Source of the DNA: Astragalus membranaceus
Lineage: Eukaryota > Streptophyta > Magnoliopsida > Fabales > Fabaceae
DNA length: 64,000 nt
Direction: 5' to 3'
Assembly: GCA_039519185.1 (NCBI GenBank)
Contig: CM076849.1
Span: 79,504,014 to 79,568,013 of the forward strand
The translations under genes were made by a program, and so were the position numbers. Within the stretch, counting starts at the first letter, position 1. Every line of letters begins with the position of its first letter. Positions 31,601-43,176 of this stretch are shown one piece after another. The notes under the pieces were generated by a model. That model saw only the letters and a list, made by a program, of their open reading frames with translations, was not told where the DNA came from and ran no database searches.

Positions 31601-31891
31601 TTTCAACCAAACTACTGTGGGATATACACATACCCAGATAATAGTTTCAAATTGTAAGCAATAAGGCACACTAAAGCAACAAATTTGTAAAAGTACAAAA
31701 GGTGTTTGTGGAAATGCCTCATCAAGGTAAATCCCTAGAGTAAAAATTTTGTACAAGAAAGCTGAAGAAGTTGGAAGAGGCACACATGTACATATCTCTT
31801 TTCTTTTATAAAATTGCAAACAAAATTTAGGCAAACTTCATGTGTCATTCATCCATGTTTGAAACTTAGCACAAATCATGTCATTGATAAG

Positions 31892-32497
31892 TGTTCAGAA
31901 CGGAACATAAGAGAGAGAAAGATACCTCCCGACGGTAGATCCGAGGTCCATCCGAGTACGTCCAAGCTGACGAGGTCTTCTGTTCGAGCTAGGAAGTCTC
32001 TCATCCGAGCTTGGAGGTCTTTTGTTCCAAGCTAGGAAGTCTCTCATCCGAGCTTGGAGGTCTTCTGTCCGGGTCCAACCCCGGTGGGATCCGAGGTGAG
32101 TAGAAGCTGAGATGGTTGTTGACGTCCACTCCGAGCTAGGAAGGTCGGGAGCTTGAGGTTGGTTCTGTCAGAGTCGTCTTCCCCCGAGGCTGGACTCGGG
32201 GGGTCGGGTACCTGCCGACACTCTGATGCCTCAGTCAGCAAATGGAAGTTAGAGAGGTGCAAATGAGCGAAGCGTACCTGATTGGAGAGGGTAGAGCCAT
32301 ATTTATATACGCGGGAAGGGGTCAGGCTTAGCCTAGGTTGAACCTGGGCTGTGTGATTAGCAGAGGCTGATCTCAGCCGTTGAGCCCAGCACAGTAGGGG
32401 CTGACCCTTGTAAGAAACTGACCCTGGGAAGAGGTTGACCCTGGTTGTTTCCTGGGCCAGTTCTTCAGCGGAGTGGGCTTTTGCCCAGTTCAGAACA
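31892..32497 (-). repeat. Left (3') LTR of the LARD-like element
   Basis: 606 bp. Contains a repeated GAGGTCTTCTGTTCGAGCTA-type motif and a minus-strand TATA (CGTATATAAATATGG). Several point differences from the right LTR show an older insertion than that of the gag-only element at 23930. Confidence 0.9.
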
Positions 32498-33194
32498 GTT
32501 GCCCCCCAAGTCGAGGTTGGTCACGGCAGTCCGGCCTCAGCTTGAATTGCAGAAGTTAGTGCCTCCAGGTCGGCAGGTTGGTCGAGTGCGCTATCGACCT
32601 CGGCTTAGATGTTGTCGGCGAGTCAAGAGTTGAAAAGGTCCCGAGATTTCCCCTGAGTCGGAAGAGATGTGATTTGTGACCTCGGATTGAAGAGAGACAA
32701 CAGGTGTCGAGTTGTTGTATTGATTTGAATGTTCGATCCCGGCCTTGCGGGTGATTTACTACTCTCTTCGGTTCAGTTCACCAAGTGTTGGACTGTGGTC
32801 GAGCTCGGAAAGAAGAGGTCGGACGGGCGTGGTTGGACTCGAGCCCGTTAATGGTGAGGTCGGCTTCCTTTGTGTTGATTGAGTCGGTCTTGATCGTCGA
32901 ACATGTCGGACCCGGCCTCGTGAGAGAGGTGAGTGAGCCAGGATAGGCCCGACCTTGTGGAAGATGTCAGGTTAGGGCACGACGGAGTGATCCTGTAGGA
33001 AGGAAGTCAGTCTGAGGCTGCGAGATCAGGTGAGACTTCGTTTGGTCCAGTTCACCAAGTGCAAAGCTTGGAGAGAACATGGAATGAAGAGGCTCGTACG
33101 AGGTCGTCTTGCTTTCTGTCAGACGGGCGAGGTCGGACTTGAGCCCGGAAGTGACCTGCTACCTTCTTCGGTGCGGTTTACCACGCTAGGCTTG
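32498..33194 (-). other. Left internal remainder of the LARD-like element
   Basis: Non-coding, rich in TCGG/CTCGG words like the 3' regions of the gag-only elements (GGTTTACCAC, CACCAAGTG repeated). It ends abruptly at 33194, where a fragment of another LTR begins. Confidence 0.65.
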
Positions 33195-34130
33195 CGTTGA
33201 TCAATGGGTTTTCTTTTGATAATGGGCCTCACTATTGAGGATTGGGCCCAATCCATAACAGTTGCCTCCCAAGTCGGGTCGCCTGTGACGTGATCTTGAC
33301 TTGTAAGCTTGTCTGAGCTCCAGAGCAGAGTTTACTTTCCTGAAGACTCCGTTGACCCTTTCTCAGAGTGACTAGGATTTTGTTCCCTAGCTGCAACCTT
33401 TCACGAAGCCGGGCTTGTGCTCGCGTGAGTTTTTTCCCCCATCACCGACTTTCACGAAGCCGACCTAGTGCTCACAAGACAGAGATGACCGTTGAGTGAC
33501 TCAAGGTTCCTCTAAATATCTTGGATTCGGGGAATGATGTGACCATCGAGTGACTCGCCCTTCAGGGTAATGGCACCTTCGTCCATGTTAAAACGTGACC
33601 ACCTGAGGGACTCGAGGTGTCAGTTTAATGTCACCTTCAGGGCAGTTTACCAGGACTCGGCCCATATCGAACTCACCCTTCAAGGTAATGGCAACTTCGG
33701 CCATGTTAAAACGTGACCACCTGAGGGACTCGATGTGTCAGTTTAATGTCGCCTTCAGGTAGTTTACCAGGACTCGGCCTAGATCAAACTCACCCTTCAG
33801 GGTAAGCTTCGACCAATCTTTGCGACTTCGAAATCCAAAGATCTTCGTAGCCCTTGGGACAGTTTACTGGGGCTCGGACCGGATTGAACTCGTCCCAACA
33901 GGTCGCCACTACCTCAGACACTAGCGATGTCGAGCTCGGTGTCTCGGGTTCCGGTTTAGCGTGGAACTTTAAGGCGATCGTTCGACCGATCCCAAATCCT
34001 TCCCTTCAACCTCGGAACTCACTTTTACTAAGCACTCAGTGTGAGGAAAATTGTAACCGATCCATATATATTAGATGGTTGAATATTTACAAAGTCGGAT
34101 TATATCACGCCCGTAGGCTCATTATGGGGC

Positions 34131-35260
34131 CTAGGTGACACGTGACCTTTCTGCGTTAACCCATTCTTCATGATCGATGTACTTCTGAGACCTCCAGAGG
34201 AACTCCACGAAAGTCTCGGGCTGATTTACTCCGACATCGGTTTGAAACAAACTCCCTTCACGAAGTCCCACCTCGATGAAGTAAAGTCGGAAAGAGTCGT
34301 CGAGGTTCCGGACTTGCGCAGCTTCGCGGTTGAATCTCTCTATATAGTCTCGGAGAGACTCATTCTCACCTTGTCGAATTGCTTGCAGCACCTTCGGGGA
34401 TTTTAGCATCATCTTGGAGTGAGCGAAGTGAGCAGAAAAAAGCTTAACCAAGTGGTCCCACGAAGAGATGGTGTTTGGCTTAAGAGCACTGAACCAATCC
34501 AAAGCCGTTTGCTCCAAAGTGAGAGGGAAAATCCGGCCCTTAATCTCATCCGGGACGTTCCGGTATTGCATCATCGTGTCAAAATCGTCGAGGTGATGAT
34601 CCGGATCGCCGGTTCCATCATGCATTTTCAAACCCTCAAGGGGTTTCTCGAGGTGCTTCGGCACCGGAAAGTAGTCGATCTTACTTGTGAAAGGTCCTTT
34701 AAGCTTTGCCGACCTCTCAAGGGGTGGAGACCATCGGTAGCCATATTTGCCGGGGGATCCCCGCGAGCGAGGGTGCTGACGTTCCTGCCTTTCCCGACTT
34801 CTGGAACGTCGCTTCGGAGAAGAGGAAAATAGATACGAGCTAGGCCAAGGGAAACCCTCAGGATCGTAGGAATCATCAGGGGTTTATACTTGGGGGAGTT
34901 CTCGATCCTCGCCCTCCTCTACGACGAGGTGGAGTGCGATGATGGTATCTTCTCCAAGCCGGAGAACGGTGGCACCTGCGGCCATGAGTCCTTCCACTTG
35001 AAGAGCTGCGTCGAGAGGAACCTTGATCTGGGGTGTAGCACTGGCTTTCCTACTGGTCGGCCTCGGCTTGCCGATTTAGGAACTGGACGAGCTGTTGAAC
35101 AGCATCGACCGGTACCTGGACCGTCTGTGGGGGAGGTGGAAGTCGGTTCCGAGCTGAGGGGTAAGGTGACTGCCACTCCTTTTTGAGTCACCTGCTGCCG
35201 GACCGGTCCCTCAACGACACTTGGGATTGTCCTATGATGTAAGGTCGGAGCCATCGTCAA
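34131..35260 (-). pseudogene. Gag of the second gag-only element, frame-shifted
   Basis: Three frames carry one gag: 35260-34919 (N-terminal, MTMAPTLHHRTIPSV), 34876-34628 (Arg/Ser-rich middle) and 34664-34131 (capsid-like domain: MPKHLEKPLEGLKMHDGTGD, LEQTALDWFSALKPNTISSW, RQGENESLRDYIERFN). The C-terminus (VNQPETFVEFLWRSQKYIDH...) is intact here and shows where the sister gag at 25472 is shifted. The copy is dead. Confidence 0.85.
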
Positions 35261-35314
35261 TCAAGGAGATGGGAGAGGAATTAGAGTACAAGATTCTCCC
35301 ACTGGGGTCGCCAA

Positions 35315-35729
35315 TGTTCTGTACCGTATCTCAGAAGGTATGGACGATTTGGGATAGTTCGTAGTTGTAGGTCTTGATTAACCGAGCTCCGTTGTGGAGT
35401 TCCGATCCTAGATGGATTTCCGATCCTGGATGGATTTCCGATCTTGGATGGAGTTCCAATCTTGGATGGAGTTCCGATCTTGGATGGAGTTCCGATCCTA
35501 GGTGGGGGTACCTGCAAAGACACTCTGACACTCAAGTCAGGAAGTGAATTTATTGGAGGTAATAATATAGGAGAGAGTGTTTACCTTTGGCATTGCATTT
35601 GATGCTTATTTATCGAGTAAAGGTGTGTTGACCTAATGAATCAGAGTCGTCCGATCTAGGGCCTAGATCTTAGCCGTTGATCACTGGGTTTTCTTCTGAT
35701 AATTGGCCTCACTATTGAGGATTGGGCCC
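35315..35729 (-). repeat. Right (5') LTR of the second gag-only element, first part
   Basis: Starts TGTTCTGTACCGTATCTCAG like the LTR at 23930. It contains a run of near-identical 20-bp units (GATCTTGGATGGAGTTCC and variants, 35387-35505). It is interrupted at GGCCC (35725-35729) by the Athila-like element and finishes at 44509-44519 (AATCCGTAACA). Confidence 0.85.
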
Positions 35730-37119
35730 AAAAACTTGTTGTGTAAAAACGTGTGCAAGTATACACAGTCCAACAAGTAGTATATGATAAGAAAATATCG
35801 TTCCCATGAGGATTTAGGTCTAAAATGTGCTCAATTTGGCTAGCAAATTAGTGAAGTAAAATGAATAGACACAAATTTTTGAAAGCATTTTAAACAACAA
35901 ATTAAGGAAAAGGGTGTGAAAATCAGTATTGAGAATGAGTTGGAATGTGTTCACTAAGGAAATCCTTTTTAGTGCATTAGTATTGCGTCTCATGCTGCAG
36001 CAATAGATGCTGTCGCAATAGTTGCAGTTTTGTCAAACACTTCCACTAGGGTTTCTGTACAAGAGTCTATGTCTAGACCCTAAATAGGTACTCCCTAGGC
36101 TACTCACGCACCCACAGTGTACATCTCATGGATTTTGCCCTCCTATGTCTAGGGAATAAGCAAGTAGTATTAAAGTGTCCTTTACTACTTACTATCCATG
36201 TTATCTTTTGAGATCTATTCATAAACCATTTCTGAATTTACAAATTTACTTAAGTTAGATGGCCATTCCTAATTTAAGATGGAAATATTAAGCCCACAAA
36301 AGATAAATTTCTAAAACATCAAACACATTTCATCAAAATGCACTAAAAATTCATTAAATAGATCCCAACATTCCAACTATGAGTATTTAGCTCATAATGA
36401 GCAAACAAGACAAGAAACACAACTCAAATATAATTGTAACAATCATATTCAAGAAATACAAGATAGAAATTATACTAAGTGAGAAGATCCGAAGATACAC
36501 TCCAAGAAGAGAGTCTCAAGGAGAGGGTTCAGCTCCCACGTAGCACAATCAACAAGTATTGTGGCTCCTGTCATTGCTGCAGCAATGATCTTCGCAAGTT
36601 TGGTAATGGAAGGTAGCTTAGGTACAAATGGTGGAAAGCTATTTCTAAACTTTCCTTTTTAGACCTAGCATGACATGAATGAAGAAGGAGGCTCCCTTTT
36701 ATAGCTTTAGGGTACATGATCCAAGAAAACCCTAAATTTGAGGCGCCCTTTATCCTTTCTGTGCCTAAAAGTACAAGTGCCCAAGAGAAAAGTAGAATAT
36801 TCTCTGTTCAAGTGCTGGCACTAGCTGGACGTTCTCGTCCTTGCCATTACAGCTGTCCTTCGCTACTTTTAGCGCATCACATCCTCCTCTCTCATCTTTC
36901 GCATAAACGCATTGGTGTGGCAACTGATGTTGCAGCAATTGAACACACAATCAAAGCACACAAATAGGGCACCTAAATGCCACATATTAAGAACTCAGGA
37001 ATGCAAATTTCTAAACTTAAAACATAATACTTACATATGCTAACTTACTAATTACATGAGAATAAACAATGAACTAACCTTAAGAATGCATAAATAACTC
37101 TTATAAATAAGAGTTATCA
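35730..37119 (-). repeat. Left (3') LTR of the Athila-like element
   Basis: About 1390 bp, ending AAGAGTTATCA before the PPT complement CACCCCCAAAACTT. Keeps a ~70-bp segment near 36056-36126 that is absent from the right LTR. Confidence 0.88.
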
Positions 37120-37915
37120 CACCCCCAAAACTTAATCCATTGGTTGTCCTCAAGCAATGACACTTGACAAAGACACAACAAGATATGATCAGCCACATCA
37201 AATTCATAACCTTCTTGAATAATAGGTCCATCTTGAGCTTAACTTTCAGAATCCTCAATGGTTATATGCCTACCCAATTAGATTCCTAAGTTACCATGTT
37301 CATAGTGTGTGTGAACTCTAAGTTAGTTCAGCACAAAACAAGCTTCCAAAGTTCACTTATCTAAAACAAGAGTGGTTTTCTTTTGGTCATACCAAAGAAT
37401 TTTCAAAAGATAAGGTAGTCTAACAACTTCAGCATATGAAAAGAGGGCTTCAAAGCACAAAAAAAGGCTTAGATAAACAAGTCAGATATTGGGCCAGTGC
37501 TCTATATTTACAAACTTTAACTTTGTTGTTGTAGCAACAATTGCTGCAGCATTTTACACTCGATGACTTCCTTGTTGCAATGCCTATTTTTGACTTTTTG
37601 ACTTTTTTTAGGCAATTTCAACCCTTACATTTATTTGCTTTGTACATATGTTCTATGCACTGACCCTAGGTTTGTAGACTTAACCATAAAACATCTAATA
37701 AAAGACTTAACCTAAATCACCCCCCCCCCCCCCACTTAGAGCTGAGCAGTGTCCCCACTGCTAGCACATTTGGGAAAGGGATGATAACTTGACACAACAA
37801 CAAACAACATGCACTTAACAAAGATAGAAACTAAAGCACAACTGCTAAATTCTATTACATAAACTAAAGCATCCAGCAGGTTTATTAATTAAAACACTAA
37901 AATAAAGACAAAGTT
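37120..37915 (-). other. 3' untranslated part of the Athila-like element
   Basis: Starts with the PPT (minus AAGTTTTGGGGGTG, 37120-37133). Includes CTTGAGGACAACCAATGG on minus, a run of 13 C (37721-37733) and several TTGCTGCAGC-type words. No gene. Confidence 0.65.
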
Positions 37916-38342
37916 TTAAGAGGTAGTAGGTTTTCCTGATGGTGCTCTAGGACTGGTTCTGGTCTTGCCTCCATGCTTGACTCTAGGTTTGTAGACTTTG
38001 GGCTTCTTGGCTACTGGTTCTTTGCCAGCATTGCCATCTTCTGTTGTTGCTGCAGCATCAGATTGCTGCAACACTGGATCTGCATCTGCAACAGCAGAAC
38101 CAGCAACAGAAGACGGTTCCTTCAAATTCCGCACTGTCTTGGCTACAAGCTCCAGAGCAGCTTTAGCTGCTGCAACTTTCTCAGCTTCTGCTATTGCTGC
38201 AGCATCACGCACATCATCATCTTCTTTGACAGCACTTGCAGTAGCCACAACTCTTTCCATCTCTGCCCTCTTCTTCAGCATTGACCCCAACACCTTCTGC
38301 CTCTGCTTCTTGGACCTTTTTACACTTCCTCTTTCTTGCCAT
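37916..38342 (-). pseudogene. Ala/Lys-rich ORF downstream of Athila-like pol
   Basis: ATG at 38342 (MARKRK) lies in a frame one base off from the main stretch (38293-37916), so a single indel near 38320 separates a basic N-terminus from the rest. The main part is rich in Ala, Lys, Glu and Val (MLKKRAEMERVVATASAVKE, DAAAIAEAEKVAAAKAALEL) and ends with a basic, nuclear-localisation-like tail (EPVAKKPKVYKPRVKHGGKT). No transmembrane segment is seen, so it does not look envelope-like. The position between pol and PPT is where Athila elements carry an extra ORF. Function unknown. Confidence 0.5.
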
Positions 38343-38543
38343 TACATTGGTTTTGGGCTTCTTTTCTGCCACTGTGCAACGGTTAACTCATACGTTGCTG
38401 CCACAACCTGATGCGTCCTTCAAACTCTAAAATCCTGCACAAAACAATAAAAAACCACAAAAACAATTTATTAGTTTAAAAACTCTGGGCTGCCTCCCAG
38501 TAGTGCTTGGTTTAAGAGTCCTCAGCCAGACTATCCTCTAATG

Positions 38544-40929
38544 CTAGAGGTCCTTCAATTCAATGGTGACCCTATCCCTCACCACAGGTTCACCATAATA
38601 GGGCTTTACCCTCTGACCATTGACTTTGAAGCTAGATTTGTTTGCTTCATCATATAACTCCACAGCACCATGAGGATACAATTTAACCAGCTTGAATGGA
38701 CCAGACCACCTCGACTTAAGTTTTCCAGGAAACAGTTTGAGTCTTGAGTTGAATAGCAACACTTGCCCCCCTTAAATGAGTTCCTTTTTCTGGATTTTCT
38801 ATCATGCCAAGCTTTGGTTTTTGCTTTGTACAGTTCTGCACTTTCATAAGCAAAATGTCTCATTTCTTCAAGCTCATTCAATTGTAGAAGCCTAGCTACA
38901 CCTGCCTTTTCATAATCTTAATTGAGCTTTTTGATTGCCCAAAATGATTAATGTTGAAGCTCAAGAGGTAGGTGACAAGCTTTCCCATAAACAATTCTGT
39001 AAGGAGACATTCCCAAAGGAGTTTTGAATGTAGTTCTGTAGGCCCATAAAGCATCATCATCCAAGTGAACAGCCTAATCCTTTCTTGTAGGTCCTACCAT
39101 ATTTTCCAGCACTCTTTTGATTTCTCTATTGGATAGCTCTGCTTGCCCACTTGTTTGAGGCTGATAAGCAGTTGCTATCTTGTGTTTTACTCCATACTTA
39201 GCAAGAAGGTTCTCAATCAATTTGTTAGAGAAATGAGATCCTTCAGCACTGATTATAGCTCTTGGAGTCCCAAACCATGTAAAGATGTTCCTTTACAGAA
39301 ATTTGCTGACAGATTTTGCATCATTGGTAGGTAGAGCTACAGCTTCAACCCACTTTGATACATAATCAACAGCCTCCAATATGTATAAATTGTCAAAGGA
39401 TGGTGGAAAAGGTCCCATAAAATCCATACCCCAAACATCAAAGAGTTCTACCTCTAAAATGTTTGTTAATGGCATTTCATGCTTGTTGGAAATGTTGCCA
39501 GTCCTTTGACAATTATCACATCTCTTAACCAATTCATGAGCATCTTTAAAAATGGTAGGCCAATAATATCCTGATTGTAATACTTTGGCTGTTGTCCTCA
39601 TACCTCCAAAATGCCCACCATATGGAGTTGCATGGCATTGCTGCAGCACCACTTGCTGCTCTTTTTCAGCCACACATCTTCTTAGAAGTTGATCAGGGCA
39701 CTTCTTGTACAGAAAAGGTTCATCCCAGAAATATTGCTTGATAAGATGAAAAAACATTTTCTTCTATTGAGAAGTCATATCACAAGGCACCACTCTATTG
39801 ACCAAGTAATTCACAATATCTGCATACCAATGTGCTGCAGCAACAGATCCAAGGTGCTGCAACATCTGTTGCCGCCGCATCTGTTGCTGCAGCAGTTACT
39901 GCAAGCAACTTTTCATCAGGGAAACACTCCTTGATTTCTCCACTGTGATTACCTGCATTTTCACCTTCCAATCTAGACAAATGATCAGCAACTTGGTTCT
40001 CCACCCCCCTTTTTGTCTCTACTTTCAAGATCAAATTCTTGAAGGAGGAGAACCCATCTTATTAACCTAGGTTTTGCATCTTTTTTAGCAATCAAATACT
40101 TAATGGCAGAATGATCAGTGAAAACAATTACTTTGGTGCCAACTAAGTATGATCTATATTTATCAAAAGCAAAGACCACAGCTAATAATTACTTTTCAGT
40201 AGTGGTGTAATTCAATTGTGCATCAATAAGTGTTTTGCTAGCATAATAAATAGAATGGAAAACTTTGTCATACCTTTGGCCAAGGACAGCTCCTATAGCA
40301 AAGTCACTAGCATCACACATGAACTCAAATGGCTTGCTCCAATCTGGAGTCACAATCACAGGTGCTGAAACCAGTGCCTTCTTTAGTGTGTTGAATGCTT
40401 CTCGACAGGGTTCATCAAAGACAAATGGTGTGTCATGCTGTAGCAATTGGCACAATGGCTTTGAAATTTTAGAAAAGTCTTTAATGAACCTCCTGTAAAA
40501 TCCTGCATGCCCCAGAAAACTTCTCACACTTTTCACATTTTTGGGGGGAGACATCTTTTCAATTACTTCAACCTTGGCTCTATCAACTTCAATTCCCTTC
40601 TTTGAAATTCTGTGACCTAGAACAATCCCTTCTTGAACCATGAAATGACATTTTTCCCAATTTAACACCAGATTGGTTTCTTCACACCTATCCAAAATTC
40701 CCTCCAAGTTATTGAAACATAGTTGGAATGATTCCCCAAAGACTGAAAAATCATCCATAAATACCTCCATTGATTTCTCAATAAACTCAGAAAGAATTGA
40801 CATCATGCACCTCTGAAAGGTAGCTGGTGCATTACATAACCCAAATGGCATCCTTCAGGGCATGTGAATGTGGTCTTCTGCTGATCCTCAGGTACAATGG
40901 CTATTTGATTATAACCAGAGTAACCAGTT
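38544..40929 (-). pseudogene. Athila-like pol: RT, RNase H, integrase, many breaks
   Basis: The RT enters near 40929 (SGYNQIAIVPEDQQKTTFTC), loses about nine codons, then MPFGLCNAPATFQRCMMSIL and the active-site VFMDDFSVFG follow. RNase H (FEFMCDASDFAIGAVLG, TDHSAIKYLIAKKDAKPRL) is split by TAA at about 40186. Further shifts follow, at about 40030 and inside the integrase. The integrase zinc finger (HATPYGGHFGGM...CDNCQRTG) and core (FDVWGMDFMGPFP) lie at 39757-39293. The C-terminus (GPFKLVKLYPHGAVELYDEA ... VRDRVTIELKDL) ends at 38544. A GCA/ACA-rich insert near 39840-39915 encodes an Ala/Thr run not expected in pol. Confidence 0.9.
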
Positions 40930-41463
40930 GCATCCCCGTTGCATCCACAATACCAGTTGCAGCAACATGGTTACGGCGGTGCTTTTCAGTCGTATGGTCT
41001 CTTCCTGCCTCCTTACCAGCAGCAGTCTCAGCAGCTTCCTTTCCCGCAGCAGCAGTCTCAATTACAAATTCCTTTCCAGCAGCAGCAGTCTCAACAGCTT
41101 CCTTTCCAACAACATCAGTCTCAGCAGCAGTCTCATCAGCTTCCTCTCCAGCAGCAACAGTCTCATCAGCTTCCTCTCCAGCAGCCGCCACAGCAGCAGT
41201 CCCAACAGCTTCCTCTCCAGCAGCAGTCTCATCAGCTTCCTCTCCAGCCGCCACAACAGCAACCACAGCAGCAGTCCTCACAGGCTCCTTTTCAGCAGCA
41301 GCCAAGGCAGCAGTCCCCGCAGTCTCCTTTCCAACCGCAACCACAGCAGCAATCCCAACAGCAGCCTCTACTAGACACGAATATTGATCTCAATGACAAT
41401 GAGTTTAATAATATTTGGTTCACAGACCAGACCAGAGGAGGCTACTATGATCATGACGCATAG
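40924..41463 (+). pseudogene. Gln/Pro-rich repeat protein of a CACTA element, N-terminally truncated
   Basis: Open plus-strand frame from the junction at about 40929 to TAG at 41461-41463. It reads LHPQYQLQQHGYGGAFQSYG, then about ten degenerate units of the kind QQQQSHQLPL or QQQSQQLPF, then a distinct acidic end (DTNIDLNDNEFNNIWFTDQT...YDHDA). The 5' part is lost at the deletion breakpoint. CACTA subterminal repeats follow on the same side. Which CACTA protein this is I cannot say; the fixed, non-repetitive N- and C-terminal parts argue for real protein. The antisense strand is also open because the unit length is a multiple of three. Confidence 0.5.
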
Positions 41464-42214
41464 TAGATTTAAATTTGTACTTTAAATTGTACTTTGTCGG
41501 ATTTCTACGATTATCGCTTTAATTTGTACTTTGTCGGATTTGTATAACGCTTTAAATTATCTGAACTATTCTCGTTAGCTAATATAATTATAATTTGTAT
41601 TATTGCCTTTCATTTAATAATTTAAATATTTAATTTTCAGTGCTTTTAAAAAAAAAAACATTTTTCGGTTTTGAAATATTTATTTAATATTACTGTTTAA
41701 ATATTTATTTAATATTTTTCGGTTTTAAATATTAATTTAATATTAAAATTTGCAGTGTTTTTAAAAAAATTTCAGAAAACTTTTCCGGCGGTTTTGGGTA
41801 TTACCGGCGGTTCTGTTAAAAAAAAAAATATTTTTTCCGGCGGAATAACTTAGTTACCGGCGGTTTTTTCAAAAACTCGCCTAAAAGTTTCCGGCGGTCT
41901 TTGCGCTTTACCGACGGTTTTTAATAAAAAATAAAAAAATATCGAAATCAGCTTCCGGCGGTTTTGGCGTTTTACCGGCGGTTTTGAATAAAAAATAATA
42001 AAATGTTGAAATCTGTTTCCGGCGGTTTTTGGTGCGTTTCGGCGGTTTTTCCGTCGGTAAATTCCGGCAGAATTTCCGCCGGAAAATATTACCTACGGGC
42101 GTTTTTCAGACGGATTTCCGGCGGATTTTTTCATCAGTACTGTCACATTACCTACGGACTTTGTCCGTTTCCAGCGGAAAATATCCGTCGGTAAATCCTG
42201 TTATTCTTGTAGTG
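40930..42214 (+). mobile_element. CACTA element with left end deleted, in Athila-like gag
   Basis: The right terminus ...CTGTTATTCTTGTAGTG ends at 42214; reversed it begins CACTACAAGAATAACAG. The last 450 bp carry many TTACCGGCGG / TTCCGGCGG subterminal motifs in both orientations. Gag resumes directly after. The left terminus is absent: at 40929 the sequence passes straight into RT. A single deletion removed it together with part of the host element. Confidence 0.82.
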
Positions 42215-43065
42215 GTCAGTGTATGAACCATTCAATAAAGCTCCACCAGAAGATGCATCAAGCATAAGCCTTGTCTGAGGTTCCAACCCATTGTAAAAAG
42301 TTTCCATTTGAACCACGACTGGCAACCCATTATGTGGACATTTTCTTAGCAATTCGTTAAATCCTTCCCATACTTCAACCACTGTTTCAAATTCAGTTTG
42401 TTTGAAAGAGGTAATTTCAGTTCTGATCCTGGCATTCTTGATAGGTGGAAAATATTTAGTCATAAACTTTTCAGCCATTTCATTCCAAGTAGTGATAGAG
42501 TAGGCTCCAAGGAATTTAACCAAGTCTTGGCTCTATCCTTTAAGGAATATGGAAACAGCTTGAGTTTAAAAGCATCATCAGAAACACCCGGGAGTATGAA
42601 ATTACTACAAACTTCTACAAATTGTTTTAAATGCAGATGGGGATCCTCAGTAGGCCCACCACCAAATTGGCCAATTGTTTGAAGCATTTGAAACATCATG
42701 GGCTTAAATTCAAAATGTGTTGTGGCAAGTTCAGGCCTTACTATGCTGGTTTGCATAGTTAGAGGGTCAAAAATTGCATAATCCCTCATAGGTCTGTCCC
42801 TGTCATTAGCCATACCCATGACCGTTTGAGTTAATACTTCTTGCTGATATTGGTTGACAGGAGGGTTTTCCACTTCAGTGGCATTGTGTTGGGAACCTTG
42901 AGTTGGTGTGCTCTGGGAATCATGTATAGAAGCCATGACAACAGCTCTGCCTAACTCAATAAGCCCTGGTCTACTATTAATCCTTCTCAACCTTCTGAAC
43001 AGTCTTTCTATTTTTGGATCCAACTGAAATTCTGGTGTGGAAGCCCTGCGCATATGCTGCAGCAA
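42215..43065 (-). pseudogene. Athila-like gag, split into two frames, cut by CACTA
   Basis: Frame 1 (43065-42460): LIELGRAVVMASIHDSQS, PMRDYAIFDPLTMQTSIVRP, MFQMLQTIGQFGGGPTEDPH, LHLKQFVEVCSNFILPGVSD. Frame 2 (42523-42215): TTWNEMAEKFMTKYFPPIKN, FNELLRKCPHNGLPVVVQME, TFYNGLEPQTRLMLDASSGG. These are the gag domain blocks of the Athila lineage. The reading stops at the CACTA border 42214; the zinc-knuckle part is gone. Confidence 0.88.
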
Positions 43066-43159
43066 CTAATGCTGTAGCAACAGAGACAGAGCACACAAAA
43101 AATGAGAAAACAAAAATCACTAACTTACTAACTAATTAAACAACAATTAAACTTTTCAA

Positions 43160-43176
43160 TCCCCGGCAACGACATC
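43160..43176 (-). other. Degenerate primer binding site, Athila-like element
   Basis: Minus strand GATGTCGTTGCCGGGGA next to the LTR. It resembles the plant tRNA-Asp site with changes in its first bases that look like C-to-T and G-to-A transitions. Confidence 0.65.

Noticed and set aside
37721..37733. Run of 13 C considered as a PPT
   Set aside because: It is about 600 bp from the LTR edge. The true PPT (minus AAGTTTTGGGGGTG) adjoins the LTR at 37119.
40901..41344. 147-codon minus frame, Ala/Glu/Lys-rich, antisense to the Gln-rich ORF
   Set aside because: It is the mirror of a three-base repeat and lacks distinct ends. The plus frame has non-repetitive terminal parts and fits the CACTA orientation.
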